A stretch of 64,000 bases of DNA from assembly GCF_900217795.1 (NCBI RefSeq), contig NZ_OBMQ01000009.1:1-64000 (forward strand). Direction: 5' to 3'. The notes below the pieces were generated by a model. That model had not been told where the DNA came from. It saw only the letters and a program-made list of their open reading frames with translations, and made no database searches. Of this stretch, positions 16,797-25,316 are shown piece after piece. A program made the position numbers and the translations under genes. This stretch comes from Ureibacillus xyleni. Its GTDB lineage: Bacteria > Bacillota > Bacilli > Bacillales_A > Planococcaceae. Numbering within the stretch: the stretch's first letter is position 1; every line of letters begins with the position of its first letter.

Positions 16797-17123
16797 ATGT
16801 ATTTTGTACAGTTAAGAAATATAGAAGGATATGATAAGTCTGTGGTTTACAAATTAGATTCTATATTAAAAAACTTACATTCTTCAGCTCAATTCTTTAC
16901 TCCAAACTATATTCAAAGGCATTTAGGATTAAGTTTAGATGACTCATTTGACATATTATTTAAGGCAAGGGATATAGGTATTATAAATACTCAGAAAGTA
17001 ATAAAGTGTCAGTGTTGCGGTCAAACTTTTCGTAAAGAGGTAAATGAATGTACGAAATGTATGTCTCACCAATTAAAAAAAGGCTATTATTTCTCAACGG
17101 ATGTGTATAGGGGAAGTTATTAA
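16797..17123 (+). CDS. Small winged-helix plus zinc-ribbon protein
   Basis: Third gene of the operon, 108 residues, 20 bp after the previous stop, with AAAGGAGAG before the ATG. The N-terminal 60 residues look like a winged helix (FTPNYIQRHLGLSLDDSFDI, then LFKARDIGIINT). A classical four-cysteine zinc ribbon follows (IKCQCCGQTF, then NECTKCMS). I cannot name the family. The architecture repeats part of the 485 aa neighbour. A role as DNA- or protein-binding adaptor of the operon is inferred. A strong terminator follows. Confidence 0.6.
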   Translation: MYFVQLRNIEGYDKSVVYKLDSILKNLHSSAQFFTPNYIQRHLGLSLDDSFDILFKARDIGIINTQKVIKCQCCGQTFRKEVNECTKCMSHQLKKGYYFSTDVYRGSY

Positions 17124-17193
17124 AGGTCAATAAAGTATGTTAACAGATGAACAAGAATTTATTAGATTCTATTTTAGAAAAGTAATAATTGTT

Positions 17194-17230
17194 GTCCACT
17201 TAAGTACAAACTTGAGTGGACTTTTTATTT
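17194..17230 (+). terminator. Terminator of the three-gene operon
   Basis: GTCCACTTAAGT (17194-17205) pairs with ACTTGAGTGGAC (17210-17221), followed by five T. It ends the 14456-17123 operon. Confidence 0.8.
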
Positions 17231-18164
17231 ATTGGTGCTAATTTTAAAACTACATAAAAGAAGTGATAAAATTTTTTTCGATTCGACCGAAAAACGCCGA
17301 AAACCTATATATTAAATAGTAGTGGGGTAATTTCATAATTAAGCCTCCTGCATCTCAAAAAGCTTATATTTAGGCAATTAGCTACTACACCCCCACAGAA
17401 GGTCTCAAATTTATCTAATTTGAAAAAGTATAGAATTATATAGCTGAACATCATTTTATGGTATTTATGTGTCAGATATGAACCTTAGAAATCTATGTAG
17501 TGGGAATTTTTATACAAATGATATTATAAATAGTTCTAGGTGGTTTCTAAAGGCTTTTATATTGTATTTATAATGAGCAGTCTTAAAATAAAAGCAATGC
17601 ATTTTTTTCATCTGTGGACAGAGCACTGCAGCAAAAATGAATAGCTTTTATGAACGGTTCAAGAAAATCAATTGATTACATAATAGTGATGTAAGAATCT
17701 ATAGCAGTCATAAAAATATTCGTGATAAAAGGGCATTGTTTGAAGTATACAGTAGCTCTAAGAGATTAGAATGAGTACATTTTAATCTAGTAGCCGAAGG
17801 CGTATTTAGATTGTCGTTTTAATGAGCATTTACAAATATATAGTATGTGAGCTTTCTGTTAGACATAGGGGTGGGCACCAAAAGATTGAATATATCATTA
17901 AGAATAATATTACTTATACCTTGGAAAATACGAAAAAAGCTCTTCTATATGGGAATCAAGTTAGGAGTATAGTATTATTTTTCTCATTACACTAAAACCA
18001 ATACCAATCCTCGTTTAATATTAGTCAGTCTCTTTCCAAATTTCTTGGCTTCAATTAATTCCCAAACTGAATTTGATGTACTTATCAATGCTATTGATTT
18101 TTAAAATTATCTCCTTCACCTTCTAAAAGATCTCAATTCACATAATAAATAGTTAGATACAAAA
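17231..18164. other. Gene-poor right end of the element
   Basis: About 930 bp with no intact gene. On the minus strand about 17991-18101 a 36-codon tail is open (SNSVWELIEAKKFGKRLTNI then KRGLVLVLV and a stop), probably the end of a lost gene. The rest is AT-rich DNA without recognisable structure. Confidence 0.45.
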
Positions 18165-18190
18165 AAACAGGTGAGAATAATCACCTGTTT
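18165..18190. terminator. Terminator near the right end of the element
   Basis: AAACAGGTGA (18165-18174) pairs with TCACCTGTTT (18181-18190), preceded by an A run that gives a T run on the minus strand. Confidence 0.55.
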
Positions 18191-18204
18191 ACCTAAATGA
18201 ATTA

Positions 18205-18224
18205 TTTTACACAAATTTTACACA
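18205..18224 (+). repeat. Candidate integrase arm-type sites, right end
   Basis: Two TTTTACACA copies (18205-18213 and 18216-18224) repeat the pair at 1916-1935 with identical 11 bp spacing and orientation. A near copy TTTTACACT lies outside the element at 18408-18416. Confidence 0.45.
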
Positions 18225-18266
18225 ATCTTTCTTGAAAGCCTATAATACAAAGGGTTTGACCGTTAT

Positions 18267-18288
18267 TTCGACCCCGACCACCGGTATC
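18267..18288 (+). repeat. attR, right attachment core
   Basis: An exact 22 bp copy of 1773-1794 (the 3' end of tRNA-Leu) in direct orientation. The rest of the tRNA is absent here, so this is the displaced end left by integration. Confidence 0.85.
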
Positions 18289-18420
18289 ATTAAGTGTATT
18301 TTGGTTAATATAGGAAGTTTTCGAAGGTCCATAAACGTTGATATATCAACGTTTATGGACCTTTTCCGTTTTTTAAATACGATAGAAAATGATACGAATC
18401 GAATTCATTTTACACTAGCT
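18289..18420. other. Copy of the element left end outside attR, with a 40 bp perfect palindrome
   Basis: The 130 bp after attR aligns by eye with the 130 bp after attL (1795-1925). Both have ATTAAG/TTTAAG, a hairpin terminator, then ATACG(A/T)TAGAAAA(C/T)GATA and TTTTACAC. Here the hairpin (18324-18363) is a perfect 40 bp palindrome with a T-rich tail. Either an older related element was inserted at the same tRNA, or the original tRNA-Leu terminator has been captured by the element. No integrase remains downstream. Confidence 0.6.
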
Positions 18421-18513
18421 GTAAGCCAAATGGGGTTTTATTAAATGGGGATGAAATATGTATAGCTTTTTAACGGCATTATCAATAGAGGATAATAGAT
18501 GGATTAGATGTGG

Positions 18514-18633
18514 GGCGAATTTAACCAGATGAGCAAATCATTCGTGAACAAATCAACCTTTAATCCACAAGGAAATGCAACTAGAACAGAAGCAGCAACG
18601 GCGATCCAAAATTTAATAAATAATAATAAATAA
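18514..18633 (+). pseudogene. 3' relic of an SLH-domain gene
   Basis: The frame ending at TAA 18631-18633 reads STFNPQGNATRTEAATAIQN, which matches the end of an S-layer homology domain (NPxGxATRAEAA). Upstream coding sequence is lost. SLH domains bind secondary cell wall polymers. The fragment may be the last piece of a surface protein deleted by element insertion or excision. Confidence 0.65.
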
Positions 18634-18673
18634 AAATGCAACTTTATGGTGTTACCCATGAAGTTGCATTTTT
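18632..18673 (+). terminator. Terminator after the SLH relic
   Basis: AAAAATGCAACTT (18632-18644) pairs with AAGTTGCATTTTT (18661-18673), a perfect 13 bp stem ending in T. Confidence 0.8.
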
Positions 18674-18861
18674 AATTAAAGGCAAACAAGTAGTTGGGTT
18701 ATTTCATATTTCTTTTCCTAAGTTTTTCTTTATGGAATAAATAGTTAAGAAAGAACTATTTTTATAATATATTCCAAATTTCCCATAATAACTATCATAT
18801 AATATACCGATATAAATGAAAGTTCAGTAATATATTAAATTTGTAATTTTTGATTGGAAAC

Positions 18862-19173
18862 AACGAAGGTTAAGGAAGAAGAGTTTGAACTTTATGTAAG
18901 TTCGAGACTAAGTGAAGTTAGTACATGGGGTTGGGAACAGAACCAAATCATCCAGTTTTTGAAGATGTAATACCAGCTTCAGCAGCATTCCACTTAATCT
19001 ATTATCCCAATTTAGATACAAATATTAATTATTTTCAAAATAAAATAGTAGGAAAGTTATTGCTAGCAAACTATCAAAATAGAGGTAATCGGTACATATA
19101 TAATCTCCAACATATTAAAAGATGCCAATTAAATAAGAATGGATTGTACATTCAGGTGGAGTGGTCATAAGTT
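18862..19173 (+). pseudogene. Unrecognised coding relic
   Basis: Two frames read as coding. One gives KEEEFELYVSSRLSEVSTWG from about 18870. After a shift near 18935 the other continues to TAA 19168-19170 (ending HIKRCQLNKNGLYIQVEWS). There is no supported start. It seems to be the end of a decayed gene of unknown family. Confidence 0.35.
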
Positions 19174-19248
19174 AACAACTAAAGGGGGTGGTGGTTAGGA
19201 AGGATATGGGAAATTTATAAACAGATAAGAACAAAGGAGGGAAAATAA

Positions 19249-19378
19249 TATTACAGAACCATTTATAGGTGAGATTAGACCTTTTGCAAGAAAATTTGCA
19301 CCAAAAGAAGGGCACTTATTTAGGGTTGAATTTTATTATTGCGTTACAAGGTATTTTTCCTGCACGAGATTAAGCTGA
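19249..19378 (+). pseudogene. Tail-collar (microcystin-dependent protein type) N-terminal relic
   Basis: After AAAGGAGG the sequence reads TEPFIGEIRPFARKFAPKEG, close to the N-terminus of phage tail collar / MdpB-type proteins (FIGEIRxFAxNFAPxGW). The expected ATG is ATT, and the frame degenerates after HLFRV. It is a non-functional remnant. Confidence 0.55.
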
Positions 19379-19433
19379 TATGTAAAAAAGGGAAACTAGT
19401 AACCTATAAAAATTTTAACTAAGGTAGGAATTA

Positions 19434-22400
19434 ATGATGAGGAAAATTGAATATAAAAAGGATTGTTGGCGAAGGAAGAGATTTGGCTTAAAAAAATTAC
19501 AACAGATAACACGTGTATTTATCGCTTTTATCATGATATTTATCCCACTAATTTCAGCAATTCCAGTAAAGACTTTTGCGGTAACAGAAGGAACTGCTAA
19601 TGGCACTTATGATTTTGGTGGGTTAGGTGCAAACGATAGTGCTAGCCCAGGTTTCGCAATACTTGGTGACAAGTTTCATATTAGTAATACATTTGGTCAG
19701 GATGGTACTAGGATATATATTGATCCTGATCAACAAGATTCTACTTATGATGATCAAATTCAAAAGAATGGTGATGGAACCAGTTCATTTGTAATAAAAG
19801 CAGAGGGTGGAAATACTTGCAAAACCTTTACATTTAAGGATTTAGGCATTAGTGGTTACAAAGGTGACGAATCTATAGAGGATTTTAAATTAGATGTAAT
19901 AGACAAGGATGGCAATGAAATTAATGTTGTGAATGTTGTAGATGAAAATTACCCTTTAACTACTACCCCTCAACAAATAAGTAATCTTTTTGGGGTAACA
20001 ATTAATTACCCGGATGTTGCTGAAATACACATAACATTACGACCAGTTAATAATTGGCATAACACTTACCTTAACTTTGACAACATCACAATTGCCGATG
20101 TTAGCACTGGAAACAAACCACCAACAGACATTACCCTTTCAAATAGTTCGTTGCTAGAAAACGCTCCTTCCGAAACAACGATTGGAACGTTGAGTGCAAC
20201 AGACCCTGATGTGGGAGATACCCAAACGTATTCTTTTGTTTCAGGAGACACTGATAACTTCTTGATTGATGGAAATCAACTAAAAACAAAAGGAGTCTTT
20301 GATTATGAAACAAAGGACAGTTATTCCATAAAAATAAGAGTAACAGACTCAGGTGGTGCGACCTATGAGAAGGCGTTTTCAATTTCAGTTTCCGATGCAA
20401 ATGATGCTCCAACAGCCCTTGCCCTGTCATCACACACAGTTTCAGAAAACGTTTCACCTGGTACAAAGGTTGGAATGTTAAGTGCAACAGACCAAGATGC
20501 AGGGGACACGCATACGTATTCTTTAGTTTCTGGAGACGTAGATAACTTCTCAATAGTAGGAAATGAATTAAGAACGACTGGTGTCTTTGATTTCGAATCG
20601 AAGAACAGTTATTCGATTATTGTGAAAGCAACTGACACTGCTGGATTAACCAAGGATCAGACTTTTACAATTTCAGTCACCAATGTGAATGAAGCTCCAA
20701 TAAACATATCGCTTGCTAATAGTTCAGTTGCAGAAAACCAAGCTTCAGGAACAGCTGTTGGACCGTTAACTACAACGGACCCAGATGCGGGTGACACTCA
20801 CACGTATTCTTTAGTTTCTGGTGATATAGGGAATTTTACAATATCAGGAAATGTATTAAAGACAAATGGCGTATTTGATTTTGAAACAAAAAATAGTTAT
20901 TCAGTCAAGGTAAGATCAACAGACTCTGGAGGACTTTACGTTGAGAAAGATTTTACAGTTTCTGTTACGAATGTAAATGAATCTCCTATACTGAATAATA
21001 CAAATGTTACCTTTAACGATACCGATGAAGACACAGCGTCATCGCAAGTTACAGTTTCTAGTTTTCTAGATTCCACTGATTCTGATAGCGGATTATCACA
21101 GGGAATCGCAGTAACTAGTATTTCAGGTAATGGGACATGGCAATACCTTGATTCTATATGGAAACCATTTCCTTCTGTCAGTAACAATAATGCGCTTTTA
21201 TTAAGGGATACAGACATTTTTAAATATATTCCTGATGGGCAAAATGGTGAAATACCTATGCTCAAATTTCGTGCATGGGATCAAACTATTGGAGTTCCAT
21301 TTAGTTTAGTAGATACGTCAAGTAATGGAGGTTCAACTGCATTTTCTACTAATGAAGGTACTGCTAGTCTCACTGTTTCGGACGTAAATGATGCACCAAT
21401 CTTAACTTCAGGACCTTATACATTTAGTGCTATAGCTAAGAATGCTGCAAGCACAGGTGTTACCGTAAATGATATAGCACAGATGTCAGATTTTGATAAC
21501 GGTGCAATCTCAGGATTAGCAATTAACAAAGTGATTGGAAATGGAACATGGGAATATTCACTAGATGGTTCGACATGGCAAGCATTTGGAACAGTATCTG
21601 ATTCAAGTGCCCTTTTACTTCGAGCAACAGATCAAGTCCGTTACAAATCTATCAATCTAGGTGAAACAGCAAGTTTTACATTCAGTGGATGGGATCAAAC
21701 GTCAGGTACACAAGGAACAAAAGTTGATACAACTACTAATGGGACAACAACTGCTTTTTCATCGAATACGCAAACAGCCTCAATCGAAGTTACGAAAAGT
21801 AGTGAAGCAAATATTTTAACATTTAGTATTCCAGAGGAGCTTAAGCCAGCAACGATTGATAATGGAACCATAGTTGTATTTGTAGCTGGCAGTCAAAATG
21901 TAACCAATCTAACCCCAACTTTTACAGTGTCAGATGATGTCCAATCTGTAAAGGTGGGAGCAATGGATCAAGTGAGCGGAACAACAGCAAATGACTTTAG
22001 TAATCCAGTAACGTATGTTGTAACAGCAGAAGATGGAACGACGAAAAATTGGATAGTAACTGTAATTCAAGCACCAAGTGATCTATCACTGACTAATAAC
22101 ACGGTAGGGGAAGAGTTGCCTGTAGGAACTGAGGTAGGTATCTTAAATGCAGTTGCTCAAGCTGGTGATACCTTAACTTATAGTATTCAATCAGGGGACA
22201 ACACAGTGTTTGAAATAGATAATAACCGTCTAATCACAAAAACTGAGCTGGACTATAATACAAAGAACCAATACACGCTAACCATTCGTGTAACCAATCA
22301 ACATGGAGCGTATTTGGATAAAGACTTTACGATTCATGTATTGGATAAGACACCGCCTACAGCTGATGTAACGATGATATCCAATAATGAGCAAGATACA

Positions 22401-24440
22401 AAAAAGGCCAAAGTTGGAGATACCATTACACTGGATATCGTAGCGAATGAGGATATTGAAGCACCAACTGTTTTGATTGCTGGAAAAGCTGCAACTGTAA
22501 CGAAAAAAGCAGATGCAAAAAACTGGCAGGCAACTTATATCATGCAGACTGGAGATACAGAAGGAGTCATACCGTTTACATTAGACTTCAAAGATATAAG
22601 TAATAACCAAGCTGCACAAGTTACAGCGGTAACAAGTGGAACTTTCGTTACCTTTGACAAAACGGAACCAACAGCTTCACCAGTTACAATTAAGTCAAGC
22701 AACACGGATTCAACAAAAGCAAAAATTGGCGATACGATTACACTACAATTTGAAACAAGTGAAAATATTCAAACACCGATTGTTATGATTGCAGGAAAAG
22801 TCGCAACTGTGACGCAAAAGGCTGATGCAAAAACATGGGAAGCAACCTATACGATGGCAAATGGAGACCCAGACGGAAATGTAGCATTTACACTAAATTT
22901 CAAGGATATCATCGGAAATGAAGCAACAGAAGTAACTGCCACAACCAATGCAAGTGCAGTAGTATTTGATGGAACAAAGCCAACAGCAACAACCGTCTCG
23001 ATGAATTCAAGTAATGCAAATCCAGCTAACGCAAAAATCGGGGATACGATAACGCTATCCATTACAACAAATGAGGATGTGCAACAACCAGTTGTGACGA
23101 TTGCAGGAAAATCGGTAACAACCACACAAAAAGGCAATTCAAAAACGTGGGAATCGACATACACAATGCAGTCCGGTGATTTAGAAGGAGAAGTTGCATT
23201 TACAATCGACTTTAAAGATAACGTAGGAAATGATGGCGACCAGGTTACAGCGGTCACAACAGGAACAGCGGTGATTTTTGACGAAACCCCACCAACCGCA
23301 ACAACCGTCACGATGAATTCAAGCAATACGACCGATCCGACAAAAGTCAAAGTCGGCGATACAGTTACGTTAAATATTGTGGCGAATGAGCATATTGTAG
23401 CACCAACTGTTACGATTGCAGGAAAACCAGCAACCGTGATGCAACTGACTGATGCCAGAACATGGTTAGCATCGTATGTGATACAAAACAGAGACTCAGA
23501 AGGTGCAGTACCGTTCACACTAGACTTCGAAGATTTAGCTGGAAATGCATCTCCACAAGTGACAGCCATAACAACAGGAACAGCCGTGACAGTTGATAAA
23601 ACCGCTCCAACCATTACGATTGATGGTGTAGAAAATAATAAAACGTATCAACAAGTAACGCCAATCATTACATCAAACGATGCACAAGCTATTATGACTA
23701 CGACACTCGAGCGAAACGGGACACAGGTTCCATTCACTACTGGTTCCGTCATTTCGCAAGCAGGAAATTATACGTTAATCGTGAAAGTAGCCGATTTGGC
23801 TGGAAACGAAACAACAGAAATAGTCAGCTTTAGTATTTATGTGCCAAGCCCACCTGCAGGGCCAATTGTGACACCACCAAGCCCACCGGAACAACCAATC
23901 GAAACACCGCCACTTATCGAAAATCCAAATACGAATCTAGTACCAGTACTAACAAATGGTAAATTAGTATTATCTCAAAACGGGCAACCCGTTCCGATTG
24001 TAGTAACCGAAACAATAGGGGGTACACTCATTGTTCAAACAGGGGAGCAAAGTAAAGGGTCCACTAGCCCGATTAATGAAACGGGCGAAGTAAATTTCCC
24101 AAATACGATTCGTAGAATTTTTATAATTGAAAATGAAGAGCCATTCCGCTATTTAGAGACGACAACAAATGTCAATCCGCAGAAAGAATGGAACATTAAA
24201 ATGTCAATGCCGGTCAACACAGTATCGATAAACCCTGAAAACGTTGTCGTCAAAGATGCGAAAGGAAATGTTGTTGAAATCGAATTACAGGTAAGTGAAG
24301 ACGGCAAGACAATCAAAATCATGCCAAAGCTCCATTACCAAAAGGGCGAAATTTACTATGTAACCATTAACGGTTTACAATCAGAAAAAGGCGAAGAGCT
24401 AAAAGAACCGATTCGAAAAGTATTTATCATTACACAGTGA
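19434..24440 (+). CDS. Large repeat surface protein with cadherin-like and Ig-like domains
   Basis: A 1668-residue exported protein. Residues 1-48 are a long signal peptide (basic RRKRFGLKK, hydrophobic VFIAFIMIFIPLISAI). Then a 180-residue N-terminal domain and three cadherin-like repeats of about 98 residues (about 229-523: SVAENQASGTAVG, TDPDAGDTHTYSLVSGD). Two further repeats follow (about 525-785: GNGTWQY, LLLRDTD/LLLRATD, WDQT). Then comes a domain ending TAEDGTTKNWIVTV, another cadherin-like repeat, and four Ig-like repeats of about 105 residues with KVGDTITL and FDKTEP-type blocks (about 976-1395). A proline-rich linker (PSPPAGPIVTPPSPPEQP) and a C-terminal Ig-like domain with TISGLQ-like INGLQSEKGEELKEP end it. 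No LPXTG, SLH or transmembrane anchor is visible. ATG 19434 follows AAGGTAGGA. Probable adhesion or matrix protein. Confidence 0.8.
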   Translation: MMRKIEYKKDCWRRKRFGLKKLQQITRVFIAFIMIFIPLISAIPVKTFAVTEGTANGTYDFGGLGANDSASPGFAILGDKFHISNTFGQDGTRIYIDPDQQDSTYDDQIQKNGDGTSSFVIKAEGGNTCKTFTFKDLGISGYKGDESIEDFKLDVIDKDGNEINVVNVVDENYPLTTTPQQISNLFGVTINYPDVAEIHITLRPVNNWHNTYLNFDNITIADVSTGNKPPTDITLSNSSLLENAPSETTIGTLSATDPDVGDTQTYSFVSGDTDNFLIDGNQLKTKGVFDYETKDSYSIKIRVTDSGGATYEKAFSISVSDANDAPTALALSSHTVSENVSPGTKVGMLSATDQDAGDTHTYSLVSGDVDNFSIVGNELRTTGVFDFESKNSYSIIVKATDTAGLTKDQTFTISVTNVNEAPINISLANSSVAENQASGTAVGPLTTTDPDAGDTHTYSLVSGDIGNFTISGNVLKTNGVFDFETKNSYSVKVRSTDSGGLYVEKDFTVSVTNVNESPILNNTNVTFNDTDEDTASSQVTVSSFLDSTDSDSGLSQGIAVTSISGNGTWQYLDSIWKPFPSVSNNNALLLRDTDIFKYIPDGQNGEIPMLKFRAWDQTIGVPFSLVDTSSNGGSTAFSTNEGTASLTVSDVNDAPILTSGPYTFSAIAKNAASTGVTVNDIAQMSDFDNGAISGLAINKVIGNGTWEYSLDGSTWQAFGTVSDSSALLLRATDQVRYKSINLGETASFTFSGWDQTSGTQGTKVDTTTNGTTTAFSSNTQTASIEVTKSSEANILTFSIPEELKPATIDNGTIVVFVAGSQNVTNLTPTFTVSDDVQSVKVGAMDQVSGTTANDFSNPVTYVVTAEDGTTKNWIVTVIQAPSDLSLTNNTVGEELPVGTEVGILNAVAQAGDTLTYSIQSGDNTVFEIDNNRLITKTELDYNTKNQYTLTIRVTNQHGAYLDKDFTIHVLDKTPPTADVTMISNNEQDTKKAKVGDTITLDIVANEDIEAPTVLIAGKAATVTKKADAKNWQATYIMQTGDTEGVIPFTLDFKDISNNQAAQVTAVTSGTFVTFDKTEPTASPVTIKSSNTDSTKAKIGDTITLQFETSENIQTPIVMIAGKVATVTQKADAKTWEATYTMANGDPDGNVAFTLNFKDIIGNEATEVTATTNASAVVFDGTKPTATTVSMNSSNANPANAKIGDTITLSITTNEDVQQPVVTIAGKSVTTTQKGNSKTWESTYTMQSGDLEGEVAFTIDFKDNVGNDGDQVTAVTTGTAVIFDETPPTATTVTMNSSNTTDPTKVKVGDTVTLNIVANEHIVAPTVTIAGKPATVMQLTDARTWLASYVIQNRDSEGAVPFTLDFEDLAGNASPQVTAITTGTAVTVDKTAPTITIDGVENNKTYQQVTPIITSNDAQAIMTTTLERNGTQVPFTTGSVISQAGNYTLIVKVADLAGNETTEIVSFSIYVPSPPAGPIVTPPSPPEQPIETPPLIENPNTNLVPVLTNGKLVLSQNGQPVPIVVTETIGGTLIVQTGEQSKGSTSPINETGEVNFPNTIRRIFIIENEEPFRYLETTTNVNPQKEWNIKMSMPVNTVSINPENVVVKDAKGNVVEIELQVSEDGKTIKIMPKLHYQKGEIYYVTINGLQSEKGEELKEPIRKVFIITQ

Positions 24441-24609
24441 GACATGATCCAGGTTAATGAAACGACACTGGCTAGATACAACAGAAGTGATAGAAGAAAT
24501 CAAAAAGTACGCACTGGTTAGTTTCGGAAGGGAGTTTCAACCGAAGAAACTATCAAAAATTTAAAAAATGAACTGACCTAGTCATTTGAGAAACATATAA
24601 AAACACCCT

Positions 24610-24835
24610 TTAGGCTGCTTGGTAACTATATTCTACGGGCGCTAAGTAGCCTATTTTTCTTGTATTCTTTCTATAGAAACTCATATAGTTTGTACATGTA
24701 TACTCGTCTTTTCATTTGTTAATGAATGAATGTTTTACACGTGCGAATTCTTCTGTTTTCAAATTCGAATGAAAAGATTCAATAACCGCATTCTCCCGAC
24801 TGTTGCCTCGTCTAGACATGCTTGCGCGACATGCT
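24610..24835 (-). pseudogene. IS3-family transposase (OrfB) C-terminal relic
   Basis: The minus strand reads SMSRRGNSRENAVIESFHSN and LKTEEFARVKHSFIN, then a stop (TGA) and SFYRKNTRKIGYLAPVEYSY. This is the last third of an IS3/IS150-type DDE transposase, including the catalytic Glu region (ENAVIESFH). It has an internal stop and no N-terminal part. The ends of the insertion sequence were not found. Confidence 0.8.
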
Positions 24836-25316
24836 ATTATTCTTCTTTGTTATCGATTCAATTATTGATATCACCCCAATTTGACCTCAGCTCTTTATGT
24901 AAAATAGCTAGCTACTTAAAACATATCTCTTCTAATGAGTGTTAGGAGAAGGAAAAAATTTAGAATCTGCAATTTCTTGACGCTTCCTCGGCATTCGATT
25001 TATTTCAATAATAATTTCAACAATTTTTCCACACTTGCTATAAATGCCTTAATGCAACTTATAAAGCTAAAATATACTATTTTATTACCATTTGGTGGAA
25101 GGTGGTGAAGTTATAGCATGAAAAAATAATAGAGGTAGAAATGCTGGTAACAAAGAAGGTGTAAAGACTCAAAGAATAAAATAATTAAGAAAAGATTTTA
25201 GGTCGTTACGCAAGAGAGGTTTGTATAGTTATCACTGTCTAACATTGGATTGAGGAAATAATCAAGTTTCCTTTTATAACATGCTTACAAAATATGAAAA
25301 ATAGGAGTATTTTAAG
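24836..25316. other. Gap without recognisable genes
   Basis: About 480 bp of AT-rich DNA between the IS3 relic and the gene at 25317. A few short coding-like pieces occur but none with a start signal. I see nothing else. Confidence 0.35.

Larger units (their letters stand above)
1795..18266. mobile_element. 16.5 kb integrative (probably mobilizable) element in tRNA-Leu
   Basis: The element is bounded by exact 22 bp direct repeats (1773-1794 and 18267-18288). It holds a tyrosine integrase at its left end, a DUF771 protein, an XRE repressor-like protein, a Rep_trans/MobT-type initiator, a damaged group II intron and unrecognised cargo. No type IV secretion, coupling ATPase or phage structural genes are visible, so it is best read as an integrative mobilizable element or a decayed conjugative element. 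Pairs of TTTTACACA repeats with 11 bp spacing lie at both ends and may bind the integrase arm domain. Confidence 0.8.

Noticed and set aside
1795..18266. Calling the element a prophage
   Set aside because: An integrase and XRE regulator are present, but no terminase, capsid, portal, tail, holin or lysin genes; the tail-collar fragment lies outside the element and is broken.
1795..18266. Calling the element a full conjugative element
   Set aside because: No FtsK-like coupling protein, VirB4 ATPase or other type IV secretion gene is visible in the 16.5 kb.
18232..18444. 70-codon frame spanning attR
   Set aside because: It crosses the attachment core and the 40 bp palindrome, so it is a chance frame.
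22847..23614. 255-codon minus-strand frame inside the surface protein gene
   Set aside because: It mirrors the Ig repeat region in antisense, shows the same repeat periodicity and has no ribosome binding site.
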